Source of the DNA: Weissella viridescens
GTDB lineage: Bacteria > Bacillota > Bacilli > Lactobacillales > Lactobacillaceae
Assembly: GCF_001437355.1 (NCBI RefSeq)
Contig: NZ_JQBM01000005.1
Span: 1 to 64,000, forward strand
DNA: 64,000 bases
Direction of reading: 5' to 3'
The notes under the pieces are model-generated. The model did no database searches. It worked only from the letters and a program-made list of their open reading frames with translations, and was not told the DNA's origin. Shown piece after piece: positions 37,407-45,384 of this stretch. Numbering within the stretch: position 1 is the first letter of the stretch; the number at the start of each line of letters is the position of its first letter. Made by a program: the position numbers and the translations under genes.

Positions 37407-38366
37407 CTACGCTTGTGGCTCAGCTGAATCATCTGAGTGCACAGAGTTTTCTTCAATTAATTGATTCAAATTATTATTGAATGTTTCAGTGGCATCAAAT
37501 CCCATCTTCTTAGCACGGAAATTCTTAGCCGCTGTCTCAATCAAGACCGCCAGATTACGTCCAGTTTGTACGGGAACGACTAGGCGTGGCAAATCAACCC
37601 CTTGAATGCGAGTGATATCTTCACCATTGCCCAAACGATCAACATCTTGATCATCTTTCCACTTTGCTAAGTGGAGATTAAAAGCAATTGTTGCATGGGA
37701 ACGCACGGCACCGGCACCAAATAAATTCAATACGTCAATAATACCAATACCACGAATCTCCATCAAGTTTCGCAAAATTGCCGGTGGTTCACCCACCAGC
37801 CGTTCTTCATCTTGCGCATAGACATCAACACGATCATCAGCGATTAATCGGTGACCGCGTTGAACTAATTCAAGCGCCGTTTCAGATTTACCAACCCCAG
37901 AGTCTCCAGTAATGAGTACACCCAGACCGTAAATATCGACTAGCACACCATGCACTGATTGACGTTCAGCCAATTTACCACTCAAGAAATAAGTCATATT
38001 TGACAAAATTTTTGAAGATGTTAACTCAGTGGCTAAAACAGGAATATGTGTTTCAGCAGCCACATCCATAAATTCTTGTGGTAATTCTAAGCCAGTTGAC
38101 ACAACAAAGGCTGGCGTTTCTGGTCGCATCATCTTGCGGGCAACCATCATCAACTCATCATGTGACATACGCTTGGCAAATGACGTTTCAGTAATACCCA
38201 TTAGCTGAATCCGTTCTGCTGCATAATAGTTGAAATATCCGGTCATTTCTAAGCCCGGACGTGAAATATCCTCGGTCTTAATGATGCGTTGGAGATACTC
38301 TTCTCCTGTAACAACACGAAGATGTGTATTACTCAATAAATCTTTTACGGTTATGCTTTTAGCCAT
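37407..38366 (-). CDS. hprK: HPr kinase/phosphorylase
   Basis: Phosphorylates HPr at Ser46 when glycolytic intermediates are high, creating the CcpA corepressor, and removes the phosphate when phosphate is high. The P-loop GDSGVGKSETALEL is near residues 154-167, preceded by a LLVDIYG-like VDIYGLGVL, and the HPrK signature EIRGIGIIDV lies near 203-212. Length 319 is standard. It fits with ptsHI and the three cre sites in this window. Confidence 0.97.
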   Translation of the reverse strand: MAKSITVKDLLSNTHLRVVTGEEYLQRIIKTEDISRPGLEMTGYFNYYAAERIQLMGITETSFAKRMSHDELMMVARKMMRPETPAFVVSTGLELPQEFMDVAAETHIPVLATELTSSKILSNMTYFLSGKLAERQSVHGVLVDIYGLGVLITGDSGVGKSETALELVQRGHRLIADDRVDVYAQDEERLVGEPPAILRNLMEIRGIGIIDVLNLFGAGAVRSHATIAFNLHLAKWKDDQDVDRLGNGEDITRIQGVDLPRLVVPVQTGRNLAVLIETAAKNFRAKKMGFDATETFNNNLNQLIEENSVHSDDSAEPQA

Positions 38367-38395
38367 GTCTATTTCCCCATTTATGCATTCTATCG

Positions 38396-38767
38396 TTACT
38401 CACGATTCAAAAAACTAGAAATAATTAGATTTACAATCGACATAATGATTGAGATCAAAAGCGCCCATCCAAATCCGTAAAAGTGAAAGTCACTCCCAAT
38501 CATACTGGCAGTTAACCATAAGACCGCTGCATTTACCACAAAGCCAAAAAGACCGAAGGTTAGTAATGTAAGCGGTAAAGCCAACAGCTGTAAAATTGGT
38601 CGGATTAGTGCGTTCAAACACCCCAAGAGCAAAGATGCTAATAAGGCGGTCCAAACGGACTTAACGTAAATGCCTTGTGGCAATAGCCCCGCTAATGCCA
38701 AGAAGGTAATTGTGTTTATGATGAGCCGTTGAAAAAACCCAAGCTGGCGCACAGTATAAACTTTCAT
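38396..38767 (-). CDS. YvlD-like membrane protein (phage holin family 4 superfamily)
   Basis: A 123-residue protein of four hydrophobic segments (about 12-28, 33-56, 62-86 and 96-118) with NALIRPILQLLALPLTLLTFG, typical of the YvlD/PF04020-type family. Despite the family name there is no phage context here. It sits 29 nt upstream of hprK, as yvlD does in Bacillus. Function is unproven, often linked to envelope stress. Its own promoter is at 38784-38812. Confidence 0.85.
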   Translation of the reverse strand: MKVYTVRQLGFFQRLIINTITFLALAGLLPQGIYVKSVWTALLASLLLGCLNALIRPILQLLALPLTLLTFGLFGFVVNAAVLWLTASMIGSDFHFYGFGWALLISIIMSIVNLIISSFLNRE

Positions 38768-38783
38768 GCGTTTTCCTCCACTT

Positions 38784-38812
38784 TAATTCCTATTATAACA
38801 AGATTTAGAGTA
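38784..38812 (-). promoter_or_regulatory. Promoter of the yvlD-like-hprK unit
   Basis: Minus-strand -35 TTGGCT, 17-nt spacer and consensus -10 TATAAT precede the YvlD-like gene. It lies just past the terminator of the small RNA gene, showing that the RNA and the protein genes are separate transcription units. Bounds are accurate to a few bases. Confidence 0.75.
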
Positions 38813-38836
38813 TTAGCCAAAATATCTTTATGTATA

Positions 38837-38866
38837 CAAAAAACGCCGATCAATAATCGACGTTTT
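38837..38866 (-). terminator. Terminator of the small RNA
   Basis: Stem AAAACG-CGAT/ATCG-CGTTTT with one mismatched pair and a 5-nt loop, ending in six T residues on the minus strand. Confidence 0.9.
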
Positions 38867-39067
38867 GAGTTTGGCAATGTTAGGAATGACCTGTCCTAAC
38901 GCAGGTGATGGTTACCCATCAGTCAACGTACACCAGTAATTGCTAACTGTTAGTCATGTGCAGATCAACGTGTTCCACAACACGTTTAATCACCTACCAG
39001 CATGCGGCTGTTAATATAGGCCGTTTGTAAAAATCTTCTAAATGAAGATTCTCTCGACTCATCGCAT
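38837..39067 (-). ncRNA. Free-standing structured small RNA, ~230 nt (6S-RNA candidate)
   Basis: The transcript is bounded by a strong promoter (39074-39102) and an intrinsic terminator (38837-38866), with no open reading frame. It contains at least five perfect hairpins: AATCTTC/GAAGATT; an 8-bp AACGTGTT/AACACGTT stem with a GUGG loop; GATGG/CCATC with a GUAA loop; GTTAGGA/TCCTAAC; and a long-range AGGTGAT/ATCACCT pairing. A short GAGT/ACTC closing stem joins the ends. Size, autonomy and position suit 6S RNA or the related Lacto-usp class, but I do not recognise a diagnostic sequence. It is not tmRNA, RNase P or SRP RNA. Confidence 0.72.
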
Positions 39068-39073
39068 GTAATA

Positions 39074-39102
39074 AATATAACATAACTACGGTTGGCTTGC
39101 AA
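39074..39102 (-). promoter_or_regulatory. Promoter of the small RNA
   Basis: -35 TTGCAA (39097-39102), 17-nt spacer, -10 TATATT (39074-39079) on the minus strand. It places the 5' end near 39067. The 155 bp between here and the divergent gene at 39259 hold only AT-rich sequence. Confidence 0.8.
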
Positions 39103-39258
39103 ATCATTTTATTTGGTTCACCTCATTTAAGGTAAGCAACATTATCTATTTTTCTGCCCCTGTTTCTTTTCTAAAAACATGTTATTATAGTTATTAATGA
39201 TGTTTTATTAAATAAGCATGAGATATTTCTTAAGTCGAATAAAAGTGAGGACACGTGT

Positions 39259-39612
39259 ATGAAAGTTATCGGTAACACTTTGGAAAATATTCATAAATTT
39301 CGCCACGAAAACATTCGCGACAAACGTTCTGGAATATTACCCACAAAATCTTCAGTAGTGAAGAATCCCTACGCTCAATTAAGCTTACTCTATTTAGATA
39401 CCAATGACACGTACTATCTAGTTGACGCTTCCAGTGCGATAGCCCACTCATTGCAATACAATGACGGTGCAATTGTTATTAGCGCTTGGCATGCAACCGA
39501 TATTATCGGTTTAAAACAAAGCTACAACCAACCTGGCTTTGACAATTATTTCCAAATGTTAGTTCAGAATACAGCTGAAGCCTATGCTGCTGAACACCAG
39601 ACGGAAAACTAA
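39259..39612 (+). CDS. Hypothetical protein, 117 residues
   Basis: Not recognised. It is one of only four genes on the plus strand. The protein is soluble with no signal or membrane segment; the middle (YAQLSLLYLDTNDTYYLVDA, then AIVISAWHATDI) looks like beta strands and the ends like helices. GAGG lies 9 nt before the ATG and a bidirectional terminator follows the stop, so the transcription unit is complete. It diverges from the small RNA gene. It may be a conserved lineage-specific protein. Confidence 0.7.
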   Translation: MKVIGNTLENIHKFRHENIRDKRSGILPTKSSVVKNPYAQLSLLYLDTNDTYYLVDASSAIAHSLQYNDGAIVISAWHATDIIGLKQSYNQPGFDNYFQMLVQNTAEAYAAEHQTEN

Positions 39613-39617
39613 TCTAC

Positions 39618-39655
39618 AAAAAAGTTCAGAACCAACTTATTGGTTCTGAACTTTT
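39618..39655. terminator. Bidirectional terminator
   Basis: A perfect 16-bp stem AAAAGTTCAGAACCAA and complement with loop CTTA, T-tailed on both strands, shared by the convergent gene at 39259 and the aquaglyceroporin at 39659. Confidence 0.95.
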
Positions 39656-39658
39656 TAT

Positions 39659-40378
39659 TTATTTAAAAATAAGTGTATACAAAATTGTGGCAACGGTTGC
39701 ACCTACGATTGGCGCAACAACTGGTACCCATGCATAGTCCCAATGTGAACTGCCCTTATGTTGTAATGGCAAAACCGCATGCATGAGACGTGATCCAAGG
39801 TCACGTGCTGGATTCAAAGCTGGTCCAGTGGCTCCACCGAGTGATGTTACCAAACTAGCCACCAGAATTCCCAAAGCAAGCCCTTCAATCGGCTTATTTT
39901 GTGGCGTCGCACCAATTGCCATTGCCGCAAAAACCAAAACAAAGGTTCCAAATCCTTCATTTAGGAAGCCATTTAAACGTGATCCCGCAGCATCATCGGT
40001 TGAGAATGGTGCAAAAATTTCATCAGGATTTGTAGTTGCATCAAAGTAAGGCTTATAAACGCCAACCACAATCAATTGCCCAATCATCGCTCCAGCCAAC
40101 TGCGCAACAATGTAAAAGACCACCTCAGCCCATGGGAATGCACCCACAATGGCTAACCCTAACGTAAACGCCGGATTAATGTGTGCTGAAATTGCGCCAA
40201 ACGCAATGACCGGTACACCGACTCCAGCTCCATATCCAAAGGCAATATTCAACCACCCCGTGTGGTTACCTTTGGTATTTTTAAGCTCGGTATTGGCGAC
40301 CGCACCATTACCTAAAATAATCAAAAACATTGTCCCAAAAAATTCTGCAAACAGTCGGACTGTTAATGCATGTTCCAT
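39659..40378 (-). CDS. Aquaglyceroporin/glycerol facilitator (MIP family)
   Basis: Six-helix channel of 239 residues with both half-helix motifs, HINPAFTLG and ALNPARDLGSR; the Asp after the second NPAR is typical of glycerol-type channels. Passive transport of glycerol, water or small neutral solutes such as lactic acid is expected. A perfect 14-bp inverted repeat lies between its -10 and its ribosome site. It is not linked to glpK or glpD. Confidence 0.92.
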   Translation of the reverse strand: MEHALTVRLFAEFFGTMFLIILGNGAVANTELKNTKGNHTGWLNIAFGYGAGVGVPVIAFGAISAHINPAFTLGLAIVGAFPWAEVVFYIVAQLAGAMIGQLIVVGVYKPYFDATTNPDEIFAPFSTDDAAGSRLNGFLNEGFGTFVLVFAAMAIGATPQNKPIEGLALGILVASLVTSLGGATGPALNPARDLGSRLMHAVLPLQHKGSSHWDYAWVPVVAPIVGATVATILYTLIFK

Positions 40379-40404
40379 AAATATTCTCCTATATAAGACC
40401 TACT

Positions 40405-40418
40405 GGTACATTTGTACC
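40405..40418. repeat. 14-bp palindrome in the aquaglyceroporin 5' region
   Basis: GGTACATTTGTACC has perfect 6-bp arms with a 2-bp centre. It lies downstream of a consensus -10 TATAAT (40452-40457) and 26 bp before the start codon, so it could be a repressor operator or a small mRNA hairpin. Confidence 0.6.
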
Positions 40419-40513
40419 TTTTTATGCTAAGCAATCTTGTTCAACCCTTTCATTATAGCCAAACCACACGTAAAAAACTATCTACTTTGTAGCTTTTTTC
40501 ACAAAAAAACAAC

Positions 40514-40553
40514 AAAAAAAGTTGTGCCGCCTAATAAGGGAACACAACTTTTT
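40514..40553 (-). terminator. Terminator after the cyclophilin gene
   Basis: Stem AAAGTTGTG/CACAACTTT with a 16-nt loop, followed by a seven-base T run on the minus strand. It ends the potABCD-cyclophilin unit. Confidence 0.85.
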
Positions 40554-40574
40554 AAAAAACACAATTATACCGCG

Positions 40575-41372
40575 CTATTTCGCAGTTTTTAGGATAGTGA
40601 TTGTTTTAATTTTGACCGGATTAACCGGCTTCGATTGCTCATTTGATTCACTCATTTTTACTTTTCCAGCTGCAATTTGATCAACAACTTGCATGCCATC
40701 AGTCACCTGACCAAAGACCGTATACTTTCCATCTAAACTTGGATTACCACCATTACGGTAAGCCTTGTATATTTTCTCGGGATACTGATTACGATCAATT
40801 TTCTTCATCTGGTTGTCATGGTTTTGATCAATGAAAAATTGCGAACCATTTGTATCAGCACCAGCATTGGCCATGGCCAGCGCGCCACGGATATTATAGA
40901 GTTTTGGACTTGTTTCATTTTTAAAGCCATTTCCGGCATCAATTTTTGAATCTTTTTGATACCAAATAGAATGACCGCCCGCACCAGTCCCTTTGGGATC
41001 ACCACCTTGAATCATAAAGTCTTTCACAACTCGGTGGAAATTCGTCCCATCGTAATAACCTTGTTTGGCATGGGTCATAAAGTTTTGAACGGCCAATGGC
41101 GCTTCTTGGTTAAATAATTTAACCGTAATTGGTCCAGCAGTCGTTTCAATCCGCACCTCTGACTCGTTACTTGCAACACCTTTTTGCAGTTGTGGTAATG
41201 CTAACTTGTCTAGTTTTGCCTTTTGTGCCTGAATTTGCTTTTTCGTTAATTTTTTTGCCTGCTGTTGTTGTTGCGCTTGTTGCTGATTGTGATAAGCGCT
41301 AACACCAATAAATAACGCAATTAGCACGGCGACCGCGACCGCCATCCAGACTTCTGGTTTTATTTTTTTCAT
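40575..41372 (-). CDS. Extracytoplasmic cyclophilin-type peptidyl-prolyl isomerase
   Basis: One N-terminal membrane helix (residues 8-26) is followed by a Gln/Lys-rich linker and a cyclophilin domain from about residue 70. Active-site motifs FHRVVKDFMIQGGDP (Arg and Phe present), ALAMANAGADTNGSQFFI and FGQVTDGMQVVD are in order. It probably folds secreted proteins outside the membrane. No lipobox Cys follows the hydrophobic segment, so it is anchored by the helix. It starts 13 nt after potD, so it is apparently co-transcribed with the polyamine transporter. Confidence 0.92.
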   Translation of the reverse strand: MKKIKPEVWMAVAVAVLIALFIGVSAYHNQQQAQQQQQAKKLTKKQIQAQKAKLDKLALPQLQKGVASNESEVRIETTAGPITVKLFNQEAPLAVQNFMTHAKQGYYDGTNFHRVVKDFMIQGGDPKGTGAGGHSIWYQKDSKIDAGNGFKNETSPKLYNIRGALAMANAGADTNGSQFFIDQNHDNQMKKIDRNQYPEKIYKAYRNGGNPSLDGKYTVFGQVTDGMQVVDQIAAGKVKMSESNEQSKPVNPVKIKTITILKTAK

Positions 41373-41385
41373 ATTTGCCTCACTG

Positions 41386-42483
41386 TTATTGATTCGTCAT
41401 CTTAAACTCTAAGAAATCATCATTATACCTTTGCGTCCAAGTTGGGCCAAGGTTTTGATAAGTTTCAAGTTTTGACAAGACTGCTTTAGATGGATACCAC
41501 GATGGATTCTCACGCGTCGTACGTGGTAAACGCTGCCAAGCAGCTTGATTTGGTGTGGCGTAACCAACGTATTCAGCATTCTTTGCTGCGATATCAGGTC
41601 GACTCATATAATTAATAAAGGCATACGCCGCATCTTTATTTTTAACGGTCTTCGGGATAACGATATTATCAAACCAGAGGTTGCCTCCATCATTGGGCAC
41701 CACATAGTGCAAGTGCTTATTACGGCTCATCATTTCAGCTGCATCACCTGAATAATCCACTGCCAGAGCTGCCTCATCTTGCGCCATGTATGTTTTTATT
41801 TCATCAGCAACAATTGCTTTCACATTTGGCATCAAGGTGGTTAATTTCCCCCGAGCCGCAGCAAGTTCTGGGAGGCTCTTGGTATTAACGGATTCACCAT
41901 TCGACGCCAGGGTCATCCCCATAATATCTCGTGCAGAATCAACCAACATAATTTGTTGTTTGTACTTAGGTTGCCATAAATCGTTCCAAGACTTAATCTC
42001 ACCTGGCTTAATAAACTTATCATTATAGACAATTCCTAAAGTTCCCCAAAAATATGGCACAGAATATTTATTTTTAGGATCAAACGGTTCATTCATAAAA
42101 GTCGGATCGTAATTTTTTAGGCCTGTCAACTTGCGATGATCAAGTGGTTCTAACATATTATCCTGGCGCATCTTCTCAACCATGTATTCAGAAGGGATGG
42201 CAATATCATAATGTGTCCCCCCTTGTTTAACCTTTGTGTACATCGCTTCATTGGAATCGAAGGTTTCGTAATCGACACGATAACCCGTTTCTTTTTGAAA
42301 TGCTTTCAATATACTTGGATCGATGTAGTCACCCCAATTATAAATAGTTAGGGTCCGGTTTCCTTGTGGTTGATCAGAGTTCCCGACGGATTTGTTCTCC
42401 AAGTGGGTAAACCAAGTTCGCATACCAAACAAGGCCGCAACAACAATCAGAATCGCTAAACTTAAATGCATTAATTTTTTCAT
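41386..42483 (-). CDS. potD: Spermidine/putrescine ABC transporter, substrate-binding protein
   Basis: Binds polyamines for PotBC. After an N-terminal hydrophobic anchor (residues 5-23) the mature domain opens with LTIYNWGDYIDPSILKAF, the PotD hallmark, and has the YDIAIPSEYMVEKM segment. There is no lipobox Cys, unlike many Gram-positive binding proteins, so it may be membrane-anchored by an uncleaved helix. The ATG at 42483 is one base past the potC stop; an earlier in-frame start would overlap potC. Length is 365. Confidence 0.93.
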   Translation of the reverse strand: MKKLMHLSLAILIVVAALFGMRTWFTHLENKSVGNSDQPQGNRTLTIYNWGDYIDPSILKAFQKETGYRVDYETFDSNEAMYTKVKQGGTHYDIAIPSEYMVEKMRQDNMLEPLDHRKLTGLKNYDPTFMNEPFDPKNKYSVPYFWGTLGIVYNDKFIKPGEIKSWNDLWQPKYKQQIMLVDSARDIMGMTLASNGESVNTKSLPELAAARGKLTTLMPNVKAIVADEIKTYMAQDEAALAVDYSGDAAEMMSRNKHLHYVVPNDGGNLWFDNIVIPKTVKNKDAAYAFINYMSRPDIAAKNAEYVGYATPNQAAWQRLPRTTRENPSWYPSKAVLSKLETYQNLGPTWTQRYNDDFLEFKMTNQ

Positions 42484-42484
42484 C

Positions 42485-43300
42485 TTAACGCACCGCCGTT
42501 CGCATCTGACGCTTTTTCTTACTACCATTATTCGTTCGCAATGAAATGTAATAATACACTCCGACCAGAACCAACGATACTAAGAACATAAGGGTTGATA
42601 ACGCATTAACAGACAAGTCGATTCCTTGCCGCGCACGCGAATAGATTTCGATAGATAAAGTTGAAAAACCATTTCCGGTCACAAAAAAAGTGACTGCAAA
42701 ATCATCCAAGGAATACGTTATTGCCATAAAGAAGCCTGCTAAAATTCCTGGCCACGCGTAAGGTAAAATAACTCGACTCAGAACTTGAAAGTCAGTGGCA
42801 CCTAAATCGTGGGCAGCATCAATCAACGCCGGATTCATCTCATTCAACCGTGGCAAAACCATCAGCACGACAATCGGAATTGAGAAAGCAATGTGTGCCA
42901 AAAGAACCGAGAAAAAGCCTAACTTCAAACCAATCAATGTAAACAAAATTAAAAAACTTGCCCCAATAATGACATCCGGCGACACAATTAAAATATTATT
43001 CAAAGAAAGTAGCGTATTTTTCAAGCCAATCCGTCGTGTCCGATAAATCGCCAAAGCGCCAAATGTACCAATTAGTGTGGCAAACAAACCAGACAGTAAG
43101 GCAATAATAAAGGTGTTTGCCAAAATCCCCATCAGGCGATAATCCGAAAACAACGTTGCATAGTGTTTCAGTGAAAATCCCGCAAAACCATTCATGTAAC
43201 TCCCCGCATTAAATGAATAAAACATGAGGTAGAAAATAGGTAGGTACATTAATGCAAAGACAAAGGCTAAATAAAGATAGCTAGGTTTTAATTTCTTCAT
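42485..43300 (-). CDS. potC: Spermidine/putrescine ABC transporter permease PotC
   Basis: Six-helix type I ABC permease of 271 residues; the ATPase-coupling EAA-like loop is AAHDLGATDFQVLSRVILP near 171-189. Its start overlaps the potB stop by 4 nt (ATGA), with GGAGG well placed. Order potA-potB-potC-potD is the classic arrangement. Confidence 0.93.
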   Translation of the reverse strand: MKKLKPSYLYLAFVFALMYLPIFYLMFYSFNAGSYMNGFAGFSLKHYATLFSDYRLMGILANTFIIALLSGLFATLIGTFGALAIYRTRRIGLKNTLLSLNNILIVSPDVIIGASFLILFTLIGLKLGFFSVLLAHIAFSIPIVVLMVLPRLNEMNPALIDAAHDLGATDFQVLSRVILPYAWPGILAGFFMAITYSLDDFAVTFFVTGNGFSTLSIEIYSRARQGIDLSVNALSTLMFLVSLVLVGVYYYISLRTNNGSKKKRQMRTAVR

Positions 43301-44106
43301 GCTTTACCTCCTCGTTTACGATCACGGGTAACATACATAGTAATGGCCATCGCAACAATCAAAACAACACCGATGGTCGAACCCATGCCCCAATTTTGCG
43401 TAACCATGAAGTGCTCTTCAATCGCAGTACCAAGTGTAATCACCCGATTCCCACCAATCAGACGTGTAATCATGAAAAGTGATAATGTCGGAATAAAAAC
43501 AGCCTGAACACCAGCACGCACGCCATTCATTGACAATGGAACAATAACACGCCACAAGGTTTGCCATTTGGTAGCACCCAAATCACGCGCAGCATTGACT
43601 AACGATTGATCCATCTCAACTAATGAATTGAAAATTGGCATAATCATAAATGGTATTTCAATGTAGGCTGCCACGGTCAAGAATGCACCATTGGTAAACA
43701 TCATTTGTTGTGGTCCCACCCCAATAAAAGTCAAAAAGTCATTGATGGTCCCTTTTTGTGCGAATAGACCGATAAAGGCGTAAGCTTTGAGCAATAAGTT
43801 CACCCACGTGGGCAGAATGACTAGCATCAACCAGAACTGAGCATGTTTTAAACGACTCATAATCAAGGCCATTGGATAACTGATGACTAAGGTAATTAAG
43901 GTGACAACAAGCGCAAAGAACACCGAATTAAAGGTCATCCGTAAATAGGTTCCAGAACCAAAATACGTTTTATAGTTAGCCAAAGTAAATTGACCATGCA
44001 AGTTTGTAAATGATTGAAAGACTAAGAGGATAACCGGTGCAATCACAAAGAGGACGAGCCAAAGATAATACGGCACACTAAAATTAATCGTCCTTTTTTC
44101 ACTCAT
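43297..44106 (-). CDS. potB: Spermidine/putrescine ABC transporter permease PotB
   Basis: Six-helix permease of 269 residues with the coupling loop [20 protein letters not shown] near 168-187. I place the start at the ATG at 44106 after GAGGAGG; a longer reading would add residues lying within potA. It overlaps potA by 8 nt (ATGAGTGA), a coupling pattern also seen at lafA/lafB and carA/carB in this window. Confidence 0.93.
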   Translation of the reverse strand: MSEKRTINFSVPYYLWLVLFVIAPVILLVFQSFTNLHGQFTLANYKTYFGSGTYLRMTFNSVFFALVVTLITLVISYPMALIMSRLKHAQFWLMLVILPTWVNLLLKAYAFIGLFAQKGTINDFLTFIGVGPQQMMFTNGAFLTVAAYIEIPFMIMPIFNSLVEMDQSLVNAARDLGATKWQTLWRVIVPLSMNGVRAGVQAVFIPTLSLFMITRLIGGNRVITLGTAIEEHFMVTQNWGMGSTIGVVLIVAMAITMYVTRDRKRGGKA

Positions 44107-45205
44107 TGTCAGCATCCTCCTCATCTTCATATTGTTCAAGACGCGCATCAAAATCCTCTTCGGATTCATTCAAACGCATAATATGAATATCTTCTGGATC
44201 AAAATACAAACCATAGCGTTTACCGATCGTTGCAGAATTCGTGGCTTGAATTTGCCATGGGTTTTGATCATCATCATGTGCGGTAATTTCATAATAATCA
44301 CCCCGGAAGGATTCATCATCAATCGTAACAGTCAACTTACCGTCTGCAACATCAACTAAATCCAGATCCTCAGGACGTAATACCACTTCAACTGGTTCAT
44401 TTGGTCGCATACCGGCGTCGACATTTTCAAACTCCTTACCTGCAAATGAAACAACGTAATCTTGACGCATCACCCCAGGAATAATGTTTGATTCACCAAT
44501 AAATTCAGCAACATAGTGATTAATCGGTTCGTCGTAAATATCAACCGGCGTCCCATTTTGCAAGATTTTCCCATCATTCATTACAAAAATCCAGTCCGAC
44601 ATCGCCAGCGCTTCTTCTTGATCGTGCGTCACAAAAACAAACGTAATGCCAAGACGTTGCTGAATATCTCGTAGTTCATACTGCATCGTCTTACGCAATT
44701 TATAATCTAAGGCCGAAAGAGGCTCATCTAACACCAAAACCTCAGGTTCATTTGCTAAGGCGCGAGCAATCGCAACACGCTGTTGTTGTCCACCAGAAAG
44801 CTCTGAAATCTCACGATCTTCATAGCCAGAGAGTTTTACCAGTGCGAGCATTTCCGATACCTTTGCCTTGATATCGCTTTTCTTCTTTCCTTTTAATACC
44901 ATTCCAAACGAAACATTTTCATAAACATTCATATTTGGGAATAGGGCATAATTTTGAAAAACAGTATTAATTTGGCGTTTCTCAGGTGGGACATCATTAA
45001 TCCGTTGACCCTTAAAATAAATATCTCCAGAAGTCGGTGTCAAAAAGCCCGCCATCAAACGTAAAATGGTTGTCTTTCCGGAACCAGATGATCCTAGTAA
45101 GGTATAGAATTTACCTTGTTCAATTTCTAAATCAATGGACTTTAAAACAGTTGTATCACCATATTGCATGGCAACATTCTTAAACTCGATTATTGGTTGA
45201 GTCAC
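44099..45205 (-). CDS. potA: Spermidine/putrescine ABC transporter ATPase PotA
   Basis: ABC ATPase of 368 residues: Walker [10 protein letters not shown] near 38-46, signature [16 protein letters not shown] near 136-151, Walker B VLVLDEP, then a C-terminal TOBE-type regulatory domain (about 235-345) and an unusually acidic tail. The start codon is GTG at 45205 with GGTGGAG upstream. A consensus -10 TATAAT lies at 45238-45243. First gene of potABCD-cyclophilin. Confidence 0.95.
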   Translation of the reverse strand: MTQPIIEFKNVAMQYGDTTVLKSIDLEIEQGKFYTLLGSSGSGKTTILRLMAGFLTPTSGDIYFKGQRINDVPPEKRQINTVFQNYALFPNMNVYENVSFGMVLKGKKKSDIKAKVSEMLALVKLSGYEDREISELSGGQQQRVAIARALANEPEVLVLDEPLSALDYKLRKTMQYELRDIQQRLGITFVFVTHDQEEALAMSDWIFVMNDGKILQNGTPVDIYDEPINHYVAEFIGESNIIPGVMRQDYVVSFAGKEFENVDAGMRPNEPVEVVLRPEDLDLVDVADGKLTVTIDDESFRGDYYEITAHDDDQNPWQIQATNSATIGKRYGLYFDPEDIHIMRLNESEEDFDARLEQYEDEEDADNE

Positions 45206-45321
45206 TTGTCTCCACCACCTTTCTTCGCATGCCTTAAATTATACAAAATTTCTATTTTGAGCGAAATGTTTTTATGACTAGTCCGTAAAAAATTATGATT
45301 GCTTTAACTTTAGAACACAAT

Positions 45322-45354
45322 AAAACCCCGCAAGGCATAACCTTACGGGGTTTT
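45322..45354 (-). terminator. Terminator after fusA
   Basis: Stem AAAACCCCG-AAGG/CCTT-CGGGGTTTT with one mismatch and a 5-nt loop, T-tailed on the minus strand, 30 nt past the fusA stop. Confidence 0.93.
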
Positions 45355-45384
45355 ATTTAAAGCTGAGAAGCCCTAAGCAAAAGC

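Noticed and set aside
38396-38767. Holin of a prophage
   Set aside because: The family name is historical; neighbours are hprK and other core genes, with no lysin, integrase or structural genes.
38837-39067. tmRNA, RNase P or SRP RNA
   Set aside because: No alanyl acceptor/T-loop or tag frame, too short for RNase P, and the SRP apical loop sequence is absent.
42483-42528. Longer PotD start with an early Cys as lipobox
   Set aside because: The Cys precedes the hydrophobic segment rather than following it, and the codons lie within potC.
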